A stretch of DNA of 42,168 nt from Bacteroidales bacterium (GTDB lineage: Bacteria > Bacteroidota > Bacteroidia > Bacteroidales > WCHB1-69), in NCBI GenBank assembly GCA_017651425.1, contig JAGCCZ010000047.1:1-42168 (forward strand). Reading direction: 5' to 3'. Shown one piece after another: positions 8,550-20,900 of this stretch; position 1 is the first letter of the stretch, and each line of letters starts with the position of its first letter. The translations under genes and the position numbers were made by a program. Under the pieces are notes generated by a model, which saw only the letters and a list, made by a program, of their open reading frames with translations, was not told where the DNA came from and searched no databases.

Positions 8550-9252
8550 GGTCTTGCAGCAAATGGATATACGGAAACAGTATCTTTTCCTCTATAAGAG
8601 CGTGTTTTTCAATATCTTCCGACAACAAGCAAATATCCTCTAACATATTGACCCTTTCACGTTGCGACACGTCGGCGGGAATATACTTGATGAGCAAGTT
8701 CGTGAAGTCGCGCAATTTGTCCTCGATATTGGTATGCTGCTTGTCAAAGGCACTGCGACGCGGCCTGCTCTTCTTGATGGGATTTTTGTTCACCAAATCG
8801 CTGACAAAAGGAAAGATCATCTCCTCCTCGTATTTGAAATGATCGACCACCTCATTCTTATAATCATAGAAGAAGTTTATAATCAATCTTTTATATTTTT
8901 CATTCCAATCCGAGGAGACCTCTTTAAGATGTTGTTCGATATGCGGGAACTTGTAGTCCAGATACTCCTTGTGGGAGTTCGTCAAGTAGCGGACGATCTC
9001 CTCGATTGGGCACTGCTGGAGTTCATCGATGGAGGGCAGGTAGTCATCCAAGGTATAGACGTTGCCGATGAGCAGAAAGAGGGGCAAGGAGATTCCGTCT
9101 GCCGCGCAAACCTGGGCGACGGTTTTCTCGCCAAATCCAAGAGAGACGCCCAAGCGTGGGAGCAGGGAGATGAGGTTGTTATGTTCGGTAAGCACGTCGG
9201 CCATCTTGGCACGAGCCGTGACAACAGGAAAATAGGGAGTGTTGTTTTTCAC
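8536..9252 (-). CDS. Hemerythrin-like di-iron protein (ScdA/Ric-like)
   Basis: This 238-residue cytoplasmic protein has a ScdA-type N-terminal region (residues ~17-65: MADVLTEHNNLISLLPRLGVSLGFG) and an HHE four-helix domain. Likely iron ligands are H94, H104 or H108, then H138 with E142 (HFKYE), H173 (KQHTNIED), and H217 with E221 (HALIEE). The two HxxxE half-sites are symmetric, as in hemerythrins. Ric-type relatives protect or repair iron centres under nitrosative stress, and others sense oxygen. The start is GTG at 9252. The next Met is residue 17, but relatives carry a short lead before the MAD(V/L) motif, so I kept the GTG. The gene sits 44 nt downstream of the transglutaminase-like gene and overlaps the LuxR gene. 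Confidence 0.86.
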   Translation of the reverse strand: MKNNTPYFPVVTARAKMADVLTEHNNLISLLPRLGVSLGFGEKTVAQVCAADGISLPLFLLIGNVYTLDDYLPSIDELQQCPIEEIVRYLTNSHKEYLDYKFPHIEQHLKEVSSDWNEKYKRLIINFFYDYKNEVVDHFKYEEEMIFPFVSDLVNKNPIKKSRPRRSAFDKQHTNIEDKLRDFTNLLIKYIPADVSQRERVNMLEDICLLSEDIEKHALIEEKILFPYIHLLQDHENK

Positions 9253-9296
9253 TGAGATTGTATTAGGTTATTATGTTTCGCCTGAAAAGCAAGGGG

Positions 9297-11702
9297 TTAT
9301 CGTTTCACCACCTGTGCAGTCTGCACAATGCCGTTCGACAAGGTAGCCCTGACCAGATAGACACCGGCGTCAAGGGAGGAGATGTCGAGGCGGGCGATGC
9401 TTGTATTGTCGCCACCGCAATTATTGTGGGCGAGCACTACCCTACCAAATACATCAAACACCTCAACACTTTGAATTCCGAATCTGGAGCTTTGGATTTT
9501 GACCTCACCATCCGTCGGGTTCGGATAAACTGCCAAGGTCACTGGGGATTGGTCATCAATGCCCACGTCGTGGAAATCGGCACCGTTCACCAGAGCGGCA
9601 TCGTAGTTCACCTCCACGTAGTTGAGGTAGTTTTGGCTGTTGGAGAGGACGACGTAGGTCTTTCCAGATTGATGAACGGGGATATTGAAAGCCCCCTCGG
9701 CAAGATTCTCGAAGGCATACTCGGCATCAGCCATGAGGGTGCCGTTACGGAAAGGCGCGATGTTGGCTTCATCCACGATGTAGGCGGTCAGCGGGGCTGC
9801 GGTCTGTGTGTGTTCGTAGAAAGAGGAGTTTTGGCCGTCCACAGGATTATTGCCAGTCGTGATGTTCTGCGTCGTGAAGGTAAGTCTGACACTCTTGTCG
9901 GCAGGGAATTCCGTTTGCGCGGAGTTGACAAGGTTGCGCTGTGCCGTAGCCGCTGTGGGGAAAGCGTAGTTGACGTTGTAATTCTGGTTGGCGGGCGTGT
10001 TGGAGGTGATCACGTTGTAAACCTGTCCCGACGTGGTGGGGAAGGAGCCGAAGTCGGGATGGGTGATCTTCATGTAGTACTTGTTCCCCGTTCCGAGCTT
10101 GGCATGAATCTGGCCCAAGGCATCGGTCCAGAGGTAGCCGGCGGAGAGTATGTAGGGGTTGCTCGAGCTATACTGGTAGTTCGTGGAGTATAGGTTGACA
10201 CGGGCGCCGTCCACGGGTTTGCCATCCTGGTCCTTGACGGTCAGGTTGAGGGTGCAGGCGGCATTCTCCGAATACTTCTCAGAGAGATTCTGAAGGGTTC
10301 CGTCGGGCACATAGCCCTGCACCAAGGAGCTGTTCCAGCCATAGTTGCCGGTTTCCTGCATATTGGTCATACCCCAGTAATAGGGGCGGCTGGCGGACAG
10401 GCCGCCACGGAAGAACTCGAAGTGGTGCCATTCCATGTCGTCGCAACCGTCGTGGATAACGGTCCAGACGTGGTCGTCGCAGAAGTCACCCACATGCATG
10501 CAAGGGATGAGGGCGGTGCGGGCAGCAGCAGCTACAAGCAAGGCATCCTCGTGGCAGTTGCCCACATGCTTCCAAGCTATATGGTTGGGTTGTGAGGGGC
10601 GATAGTCGTCGGAGGAGGTCACATCTTGCGGCACGGCGCGCGAGCACCAGTTGCCCAGCACATCCAAGGCGCTTTGGGTAGCGGTGAAAGCGCGGTTGAA
10701 GAAGTAGATTGTAGGGTTCTCGTTCCAAAGATAGGTAGGCATCTGCATGATCTCGCCCAAGCGCGGGATGGTGTCAATGCAGACGGTATCGCGTGCGCCG
10801 GAAGAGTTGATGGCCACATAGCCGCACATGTTCACATTCTTATAGCTTCGGTCGGCATTGTCGGAAGGGTTGACGGCCTGAGAATAGTCGTTCCAAAGAT
10901 AGTCGCGCCAGAAATAGCCCCATGTGCGTTGCTGCGTGATGGAGGTGAGGTTGTCGGTGACATAGACACCCTCCTGCTCCAACTTTGGCATCACGATGAA
11001 CTGGTAGTAGTAGTAACGATCAATGGGACGCCATATATAGCTGGAACCCTGCTTGATACGGTACTCGGTGGTTGTGGACCAGTCGCCGGAGTTGGTGTCG
11101 CCGCTCTCCGACAGGCGCACATATTGCAGCGAGTCGGCATGGCGGTAAATGAGTTCGGCGTTGATGCGGATATGGTCCCAGTCGTTGACGAAGCGGGATG
11201 CGCCGAGCACCTCTTTGGGAAGGTATGCCAGCACAAAAGCCACTTCGTCGAGATAACGTTTGGGGGTTGTGTTGATGAGCGACACCATCTTGCCACGGAG
11301 GGTGGCGGAGACCTCATGGAACTTGAAGCGCAGATCGGTGCGCAGCCACGACGGCACACGCTGCACGGCTGCCTCTTCGGTGGCCGAAAGCGTCGCAAAG
11401 TGGGAACTGTCCTCGCTCAGCACGCCGTTCTCGACGCTGAAGATGAGCGACTCGCCAGGTCGCAGGATGCGACACCGCAGGGAACGGTCCTTGGGCATGT
11501 CGCCGCTATGGATCCGGCTTTCGCCGAGATTCGGGAAGGCGGGCATGTCCACCGCGGTTTGGGCAGGCACGCGCAGCATCGACGGGTTGGCCGTGCCCGG
11601 CACCGCATCGAACTGACTTTTCTCAATACGCACAGCGTTTTCCTGTGCAAAAATGTTCAGTGCAAAGGTTAGCACAAAGATCAATGAGAACGTTCTTTTC
11701 AT
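9297..11702 (-). CDS. Exported transglutaminase-like protein with T9SS type A sorting domain
   Basis: The ATG at 11702 gives an 801-residue protein beginning MKRTFSLIFVLTFALNIFAQ, a clean signal peptide; the frame stays open upstream but that extension lies across the promoter. The central transglutaminase/protease-like core (~360-440) has C383 in VGNCHEDA and H411 in DDHVWTV, followed by acidic and aromatic residues (DDMEWHHFEF) that could supply the third catalytic residue. A carboxypeptidase-regulatory-like beta domain follows (~505-590: NLTVKDQDGKPVDGARVNLYS). The last ~75 residues are a T9SS type A sorting domain (LAVYPNPTDGEVKI, VEVFDVFGR, DAGVYLVRA, ending QVVKR). It could be a surface peptidase or a protein-crosslinking enzyme; the substrate is not readable. 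Confidence 0.88.
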   Translation of the reverse strand: MKRTFSLIFVLTFALNIFAQENAVRIEKSQFDAVPGTANPSMLRVPAQTAVDMPAFPNLGESRIHSGDMPKDRSLRCRILRPGESLIFSVENGVLSEDSSHFATLSATEEAAVQRVPSWLRTDLRFKFHEVSATLRGKMVSLINTTPKRYLDEVAFVLAYLPKEVLGASRFVNDWDHIRINAELIYRHADSLQYVRLSESGDTNSGDWSTTTEYRIKQGSSYIWRPIDRYYYYQFIVMPKLEQEGVYVTDNLTSITQQRTWGYFWRDYLWNDYSQAVNPSDNADRSYKNVNMCGYVAINSSGARDTVCIDTIPRLGEIMQMPTYLWNENPTIYFFNRAFTATQSALDVLGNWCSRAVPQDVTSSDDYRPSQPNHIAWKHVGNCHEDALLVAAAARTALIPCMHVGDFCDDHVWTVIHDGCDDMEWHHFEFFRGGLSASRPYYWGMTNMQETGNYGWNSSLVQGYVPDGTLQNLSEKYSENAACTLNLTVKDQDGKPVDGARVNLYSTNYQYSSSNPYILSAGYLWTDALGQIHAKLGTGNKYYMKITHPDFGSFPTTSGQVYNVITSNTPANQNYNVNYAFPTAATAQRNLVNSAQTEFPADKSVRLTFTTQNITTGNNPVDGQNSSFYEHTQTAAPLTAYIVDEANIAPFRNGTLMADAEYAFENLAEGAFNIPVHQSGKTYVVLSNSQNYLNYVEVNYDAALVNGADFHDVGIDDQSPVTLAVYPNPTDGEVKIQSSRFGIQSVEVFDVFGRVVLAHNNCGGDNTSIARLDISSLDAGVYLVRATLSNGIVQTAQVVKR

Positions 11703-11782
11703 AGTTATGTAGGTTTTGTTATTGGCAATCAGTGACAAGCCGTTAAGTATAATACAGTTCAATCTGCCAAAAAAGGCGAGTG

Positions 11783-11810
11783 CAAAAGTACAAAAAAATA
11801 AACAATACAA
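11783..11810 (-). promoter_or_regulatory. Promoter for the transglutaminase/hemerythrin/LuxR strand
   Basis: On the minus strand TACTTTTG (11783-11790) is an exact TAnnTTTG element. A TTG at 11808-11810 lies 17 nt upstream, a slightly short spacer. The leader to the ATG at 11702 would be ~75 nt. Confidence 0.55.
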
Positions 11811-11829
11811 GCTATTTTTCAACAAACGA

Positions 11830-11859
11830 TTGTTCATATCGGATAATTACATATTTTTG
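11830..11859 (+). promoter_or_regulatory. Near-consensus promoter of the giant-gene operon
   Basis: TTG at 11830-11832 and TATTTTTG at 11852-11859 are separated by 19 nt, the preferred Bacteroidota -33/-7 arrangement. Transcription would start near 11866, leaving a ~110-nt A/T-rich leader before the ATG at 11975. Confidence 0.68.
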
Positions 11860-11974
11860 CAAACAAAAAAAATTGAGCTTTTCGAGATAATACGTCCTGA
11901 AAAAAAAGATACTACAATCACATATTGTAAACAGCGTCTCTTTTATTGTAATCAAAATCTGAATCAACATACAA

Positions 11975-14900
11975 ATGGGAAAATTTACCTTTCGCCACTT
12001 TCTAGTAACAACCTCAAAAATGTGTCTTTTCGCTTGCACATTTTTATTCTCCATCTACAGTCTTAATGCCCAATCCCGGATTATATATGTAACCCAAAAC
12101 GGATCAGGCAATTTTGACGGATCTTCATGGACAAACTCCATGTCGAGCCTCAAAACAGCATTGGATTCAGCAGCCGTCTGGGTAGCACAAGAAAACGAGA
12201 TACAGATCTGGGTGGCGCAAGGCACCTACTATGGAGACACCTTAGGTGCAGACGCTGCTGAACTTCCGATCGCTTTCGCATTGGCGGACGGTGTCAGCAT
12301 ATTCGGCGGATTTGCCGGCAACGAATCCTCGACCTTCGACCTGTCCTTACGCGACTTCGACGCCCATCAAACTATTTTGGACGGACAAGGTGTACTGACT
12401 GTCGTAGGCATCCCCTCTTCGATAATCGAGGAATTGAATGTTTCCCTTTATCTTCCTTTAGGATATGCGCACCACACTGTGTGCGACGGTTTCATCATCC
12501 AAAACGGTTATGGAATTGCAGGAGCGCTCCTGCTGGGCAACATGGAATTGTCTCACTGCATCATCAGGAACAACCAAGTATATGGTGGCGGTCTATACTC
12601 TCTCGGCCATGCCACAAATCCGGCGATTTTGAAGCACTGCAGCATCGCATCTAATGTGGGTGAAGAAGGTGGTGGCGGTTTTTTTCTTCATACCATGGTT
12701 GATTCCTGCGTTTTTTCTGGAAATACAGGACACATTGCCGGTGGCATATTTGCCCTCGGATCCACATTCCGTCACTGCGAAATATCCAACAATCTCCTGA
12801 CTGGGGAGACCGGTAACACGAAAGCCGGCGGATGCTTGGCAATGGCCTCTGCCTTTGAATATTGCAAAATAGTTCATAACACAACCGACAATCCGAATAT
12901 CGGCGGTATAGAATTCATTTACGAACCTCAGGCAGAAGAGTATTACGATGTTTTCAACAACAGCACTATGGACAACTGTTTGGTTGCGGACAACGATGGA
13001 ATTGGCATCAGTATCACGAACAGTTTGGTGAATGTCACCAATAGCACTATTGCTAATAACGGTTCAACGGATGTGGTGACAGACAACAATCAGGGACTTC
13101 CCAACTTCACAAACTGCATCATTTGGAGCGAAGGATCAGGGCAAGTGGTAGAAGGGGATGTAATGGGCATCCATAGCGCTGCAACGGGATTATTGTATGG
13201 TACAGGAAACATTGTTTTGAGCAACGACAACAGTGGCAATGAAGCCAACACCTCGTATGTTGCTTTCGTTGACCCTCAAAACGGGGACTATCATTTGACG
13301 CAGTACTCTGATTGTATTGATGCCGGCACAGAATTGTCCCCGACCTGCACCCTTGATTTGGGAGGAGACTCCCGACTGTTCGGTGCAAATCCCGACCTGG
13401 GTTGTTTCGAATATCAAGGGGCATTTTGCAGGCCGCCCTTGAATTTAACCGTATCCGACATCGAAGGCCGTTCGGCATTTGTTTCATGGCAATCCGTTTC
13501 CGACACCAACTCTTTCTCGGTCTTCGACCTTGAGTATAAAGCTATTGATGACACCCTGTGGAATATCAAAGCCGGACTTACCTCAACGAAACTAAAACTT
13601 AAGGATTTGTCACCCAACACCGCTTACGCCGTCAGAGTCCGACACACGTGCAACAGCACAAATGCCAGCAGATACATATACAACTACTTCCAAACGGTCT
13701 GTGAGTACGATTTGATTCCTGAGATAATCACCGTTGCACCCTCCAATTCATCGCTGGCAGGCGAATTTCTTCCCGCTGACTGCCATTATGAATATTCATA
13801 TTCCCAACAAATCTATACGGCTGCCGAACTGAACTCTTCGCCAGCATCCATCACAGCAGTCGGTTTACAATATCATCACAACGAACCCGTATCCCGTGAA
13901 ATCGACCTCTATATCGGCCATACCTCAAAAGAGTATTTTGACAACAATAACGACTGGATCCCCACAAGCTCCATGTGGATGGTCTTTTCCGGAACCATCA
14001 CCTTCCAGAACACAAATGATGGCAACTGGGTGTTTATTCCCTTGGATGACGTTTTCAATTATAATGGGTCAGACAATCTTGTAATCGCCATTGACGACAA
14101 CACGAACAATCATATTGAACCTGAAATCCCACGCTTCTACACCCACGACGCTTCCGGCTCACGTTCTCTGACCTCTTCCGGCCACAGCGACATAGACCCG
14201 TATAATTGTTCAGGAGGTGAACTTGTCAGCAGATATTCGCATCGCAACAATTTGCAATTGCTTGCCGGGTTCACCTGTCCTGACACAGGATGCGCCCGGA
14301 GCAAATTCACGGTATCGAATCTGACGGAAACGACTCTTGACCTTGAATTATCAATCGGCACGGATGTTCCCAACGTAGAGCTAAAATATTATCCCCTGAC
14401 CGGTCATGACACCAGCATTGTCATCTTGGACATCACCGACAGCATCTATCACATCTCCGGGCTGAATGCAGGCACAGCGTACCGTATTTGCGTACGCTCC
14501 ATTTGTGACACCGGCTACACTTCCTCCTGGTTTGAAAAGACAATCGGTACTCTTTGTAATCCCGAGAACATCATCTATGTATCAGAACATGCCACTGGGA
14601 ACAACAGCGGATCATCTTGGGCAAACGCAAAGACAAACTTGGCAGAGGCCTTAGACATGGCGGCGATACAGTCGGCGGCAAACATTCCCCCTAAAATCTG
14701 GGTAGCGCAAGGCACTTACTACAGGGATACTGCAGAAACCGCCGATATGGAAATACCCATAGCGTTCGCATTATCGGACGGTGTCAGCATGTATGGTGGA
14801 TTTGCCGGCAATGAACCTGCAACCTTCGACCTTTCCCAGCGCGATTTTGGTGCTCATCCAACTATCTTAGACGGACAAGGCCAGCAAACCGTAATCGGTA

Positions 14901-17900
14901 TTCCGACCGAAGCAATTGTAGAGTTGGAGGAAACACTTGTTTCAGGAGGTACTCTTGTAGGATATGAACGCCATACGGTATGTGACGGTTTCACCATCCA
15001 AAACGGCAATTGGATTGGAGGTGCACTCCTGTTGGGCAACATGGAACTGTCTCATAGTATCATCAAAAACAACCAAGGAGGAGAAGCCGGTGGTGTGTAC
15101 GCCATTGGTCAAACCACAAATCCTGCGACCTTGAGGCACTGCAACATCACATCAAATATAAGTGGTGGCGGCGGCGGCGGCTTTCTCATCAATGCCATAG
15201 TCGATTCTTGCATTTTTTCCGGGAACACCGGATACATGTCCGGAGGTCCCGTCGTCTTCGGGTCCAAGCTTCGGCACTGCGAAATATCCGATAACCTCCT
15301 GACTGGGGAATCCGATGACATGAAAGCCAGTGGATGCCTGGCCATAGCCTCCGAAATAGAATATTGCAAAATAGTGCATAACTTGACCGAAAATCTGAAT
15401 ATCGGTGGCGTAGGATTCTATAGCCCAGCCCTATTAGGAGGATTAGAAGAACTATACGACATTCATGGGGAAAATTCCATGACCAGCTGTCTGGTCGCAG
15501 ACAACGATGGCATTGGAATTGGAATTGTGGACTTCTTGGTTAACGTCGCTAACAGCACCATTGCCAACAATGCTTATGGGGACGTGGCCACACATTCCGA
15601 TATCAATAACAGTCAGGCGCCTGTTTTCACCAACTGCATCATTTGGAGTGAGGGAGCCGAGACCGTGACGCAAGGGGCTATTTTTGGCCACCACAGTGCC
15701 GTCACGGGCGGATTAGCAGGCACGGGCAATATCACACTGGACAAGGAGAACATCGGGGTATCTGACACAACCTCACCCGTCGCATTTGCCGACCCCCAAA
15801 ACGGAGACTACCGGCTGACGCAATTATCCGCCTGCATTGACGCTGGAACAACATCCGCATTGACGCCTTTTGATTTGGCCGGCAACGAACGTCCATTCGG
15901 CGCAAACCCCGACATGGGCTGTTTCGAATACCGTGGAGAGGCCTACTGTCTGGCGAGTATAAGCCTTTCTGTGGACGAAGTAACCACAACTTCCGCCATC
16001 GTGACATGGAATCTTGTTGACACCGCCATCACGCCCGTCGGATACGAACTGGCATACCAACTCAAAGACGCCACACAATGGACTGCCATACCCAATCTGA
16101 GCGAAAACCAACACCTGTTGGAAGACCTTCCCGCCTGTTCCCATCTCTCTGTCAGAGTTCGGGTGTTTTGTGATTCTTTAAGCGAAGGCTTTTTCTCACC
16201 CACCCTGGATTTCCACACCCCATGCTGTGATGAGATTGGTGATCCACGCACTCTTGTAATTGGAAACACAGAAAGCTCGACACAAGGGGGTACGCTTCCC
16301 ACAAGCATGTGGTACGACTATTCATTCACACAGCAGTTATTCTTAGCTTCCGAATTGGGCAACATTGCTCTTGAAGTGGACACACTGGCTTTCCAGTATT
16401 TCTCTGGAACACCCGCGACAAGACAATTGGACATTTACCTCGGACACACTTCAAAAGAATCTTTCAACGACGGATCTGATTGGATCAGTTATGATTCGCT
16501 ATCCTTAGTGTTTTCCGGTCCTGTCACTTTTTCCGATGGCGGAGAAAACCTCTGGTACATCATCCCCTTGGAGACTGTTTTCTCATACAATGGTGAGGAG
16601 AATCTCGTGGTGGTAGTAGATGACAACAGCGGGACCTATCAATCATCCGGCGACCTGTTCTACACACACAACACAAATGCGAACCGCTCTTTGTTCGCAC
16701 ACCGAGACGTTGACGATTACGACCCACTTGATCCAGGCACCCTGAACATGACCACTTTCCGCAACACCATGCAATTTCGGGGAAAACAATGCCTTGACAG
16801 ACAATGCCCGCCCTTGAATGCCTCAGTAGTGAATGCCACCGACACATCCGCCCAGATTGTAGTCGAGGACAGGTCTTCCAAACACGCCGTGGAAGTGTGG
16901 TACTGGTCAGTCGGTGACACCGTCATGCAAATATTTACACCTCTGGAGGACATTGAACTGACTGGACTTCTAATGAGTTCAACCTATACCGTGATTGTCC
17001 GATACTCATGTGGAAACGGTCGCTATGGCGAGTGGGACACACTATCGTTTACCACACAAATGAATCCGGAGAACATCATCTATGTTTCGGAACAAGCCAC
17101 CGGCAACAACAGCGGGTCTTCCTGGGCAAATGCCAAAACAGACCTGACGGAAGCATTGAGCTTGGCCAAGCTGCTGGCAGCGGATAACAAATACCCTCAA
17201 ATATGGGTGGCGCAGGGCACATACCATGGCGACACCTCGGCATTATCAGGCTTGTCCATAGCTTTCACCATGACCGATGGCATCAGCATGTTCGGCGGAT
17301 TTGCCGGTAATGAGCCTGCGAATTACGACTTGTCCCAACGCAACATTGAGGCCCACCCCACCATTTTGGACGGACAAAATATTCACGCGTTTGTATTAGG
17401 GGTTCCCATAGAATTAATACAAAACACATCATCGGCCCTCGCTGGATTTGAACACCATACGGTATGCGACGGCTTCACCGTTCAAAACGGTTTCGGTGGA
17501 GGCGGTGTCCTGCTTTTGGGCAACATGGAGATGTCACATTGCCTCGTCAAGGACAATCTGGGCGAAATAGGCGGTGTATATGCGATAGGGAACACTGCAA
17601 ATCCTGCCATGCTGAAGCACTGCCGCTTTATTTCCAACGCTGGTGTCGCTGGCGGAGGCGTTGTTGTAAACTCTGCAATAGATTCTTGCATTTTTTCCGG
17701 GAACACAGGAGTCGAAGCCGGAGGACTTTATGCTTTCGGATCCACCGTTCGCAACTGCGAAATTTCCGAAAACAATTTGACAGGATCATCGGGAGATCAA
17801 GAAGCCAGCGGATGCGTGTCTATTTCCAGCACTCTTGAACATTGCAAAATCATTCGCAACACTTCCGAAAACCAAAATGTAGGCGGTGTGGTATTTACAA

Positions 17901-20900
17901 ACAATTCAGACACCAACATTGATGAACAATTCGGCATTTCAGGCAACAGCTCCATGAGCAACTGTCTGGTTGCCAACAACGATGGGACCGGTTTGGTCTG
18001 CCTATCCGATTCAGCAAGTATAACTAGCACCACTATCGCCAACAACAGCCTCTTGGACGTGTCCGTTGGTTCCGGGCTCAACCAGGCTCCTGTCTTCACC
18101 AACTGCATTATCTGGAGTGAGGGGAAGGAAGCCGTCACACAAGGGACTGTTATCGGCCACCACAATGCCGTCACAGGAGGATTGGCAGGCACTGACAACA
18201 TCAGTCTGAGCGCAGACAATCTTGGCGATGAAAACTGGGCTTCGCACGTTGCTTTCGTGGATCCCGAAAACGGGGACTACCGTCTTACGCAATTATCCGA
18301 CTGCATTGACGCCGGAGCCGCACTGACATCCTCTGATACGCTCGACTTGGCGGGCAATCCACGTATTTTCGGCCCAAACCCCGATATGGGCTGCTATGAA
18401 TACCGTGGGGAGTTATACTGCATTCCCGTTGCGAAAATTGTTGTATCCAATATCGAGGGCAATTCAGCCCTTATCACATGGAGCGAAATAGCCGCGACGG
18501 ATAGCACATCCACATATCAGTTGGAATACAAGTCAGACGATGAGTCTCAGTGGAATGTCATAGCAGATCTCACCCAATCCAACCTTTTGTTAAAGAATTT
18601 GTTCCCCAATTCCCACTACGTAGTCCGCATCTCTCATGTCTGTGACAGTATTCATCAAAGCAGATATACAACCTGTTCTTTCCGCACTGTCTGTGAATAT
18701 GATTATACAGAAGGAATAATCACCATTGCACCACCTGACTCATCCTCCTCCACCGAACCCCTTCCGTCTGATTTTCAATACGGGTTCTCGTATTCCCAAC
18801 AAATCTTCACTGCTGACGAATTGAATCTTCCTGCCACAGACATCTCCGCAATCCGGTTACAATATTACAATAATGACACGATAACACGTAATATTGATGT
18901 TTACATGGGACATACCTCAAATGGTTATTTTGAGAACAATTCGGCTTGGATTCCCATTAATACGTTATCTTTAGTGTTTTCAGGAAATGTCACATTCAGC
19001 AATACGAATGATGGCAATTGGGTCGTTATTCCTTTGACAGACACTTTTTATTATGATGGACTACAGAACCTTGTAATCGCCATTGATGACAACACCGGCA
19101 ATTCTGTTAATAATGTAAGCTCAGGTTTTAACACGCATGGAGTCTCTGGTTTACGTTCTCTTTTCATTTCTGATTCCTATGACATTGATCCATCTGATTA
19201 TTTTAGTACTGATTGCTCAAACACCTGCAACTACACGCTTGAGTTGAATGACAGCTTCGGTGACGGTTGGAATGGCGGCCATCTAACGGTCACTCAATCA
19301 GATCACCTTGAAGAGACATACACCATCGAATCCGGTAGTTATGCAAACTACACTGTTGCCCTATGCTCCAAAATGAATGCCACCTTCTCTTACACAACTG
19401 GTAATTGGGCCGGTGAGAATTCATTCACCGTGAAGGATCAGAATGGCACAGTCGTCTGGTCGTATCAGGGAGGCGACGGTAATGCTTCGCGAACCTTCAC
19501 ACCTGACTGTGGTGGAGTTATTGTTGATAATGAGGTTGCTGACGGATACTCTTTCCGAAACAACCTACGGTTGACTGCGGGATTATCATGCCCGGACTCC
19601 GGTTGTGCAAGAACAAATTTCATCATAACACGAGTGACAGACACGACTGCCGATTTGGAATTTGCTTTTGGGACCGACATCACCTCAATCGAGTTGAAAT
19701 ACTACTCTATAGTGGGGAGTGACACGAATCTCATTACGTTAGGAACTACTAACAGTACCTACCATCTTACCGGTTTAAATCCCAGCACGCGATACCAAAT
19801 CTGCACACGCTCCGTTTGTGATGCTTCGCACACATCCTCTTGGATGGAGAAGTCTTTCCTTACGGATGTGAACGCTGACAATATCATCTACGTTTCAGAA
19901 CAAGCTACAGGTAACAACAGCGGAGCTTCTTGGGCGAATGCTAAAACTGACCTGACTGAAGCCTTGTATGTGGCCTCAATGATTTCAGCAAGAGGATCCA
20001 CTCCAAGAATATGGGTAGCCCAAGGCACCTATTATGGGGACACCACAGATGTGACGGCCATTCCCATAGCTTTCACCATGCATGACGGCATACAGATGTT
20101 TGGCGGATTTGCCGGCAATGAACCGGCCGACTACAACTTGTCGCTACGCGACTTTGAGGCCCACCCCACCATTTTGGACGGGCAAGACAAGCAAGTGACT
20201 TTGTGCATTCCTCCCGAAATCATAATGGAGGTAGAGCAAACAATTCCAGCTGGATTTGAGCGTCACACAGTATGCGACGGCTTCACCATCCAGAACGGCA
20301 CTATCATTGGTGGCGCCCTCCTTATCGGCAACATGGAATTGTCACATTGCATCATTAGGAACAATAACGGTTATGGCGGCGTGTATTCTTTGGGCAGTGC
20401 TGCAAAACCAACCATGGTGAGACACTGCCGTGTAACAGACAATATGGGACAAGGTGGCGGAGGTCTTTTTTTAAGCACCATAATAGATTCCTGCGTTTTT
20501 TCCGGAAATACAGGATCTGGCGTTGGTGGCATTTTGGCCGTCGGTTCCACCGTTCGGAATAGCGAAATTTCAGGGAACACTTTGACAGGAACATCGGGAG
20601 CACAAAAAGCCGGCGGATGTGTATCTGTTTCCAGCACTCTCGAAAATTGCAAAATTGCACACAACACGACTGAGAACCAAAATGTCGGCGGTGTGGTATT
20701 GTATCACGAGCCGCAATATGAAGTGTACTACGGCATTTCTGGCAACAACTCCATGAGCAACTGTCTGGTGGCCGACAACGATGGAACAGGGTTGGCCTGC
20801 CTGTCGGGTGCGGCAGACATCACCAGCAGCACCATCGCCAGCAACAGCCTCGTGGACGTCTCCGTCTCCACCGAGTACCAAAGCGGTCAGGTTCCCGTTT

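Noticed and set aside
10626..11672. 348-codon plus-strand open frame opposite the transglutaminase-like gene
   Set aside because: It is antisense to a gene with a signal peptide, catalytic motif and sorting domain. Its translation has no recognisable feature.
11920..11965. Direct repeat ATTGTAA in the giant-gene leader
   Set aside because: Two 7-nt copies in A/T-rich sequence are expected by chance, and no symmetry or regulator signature supports them.
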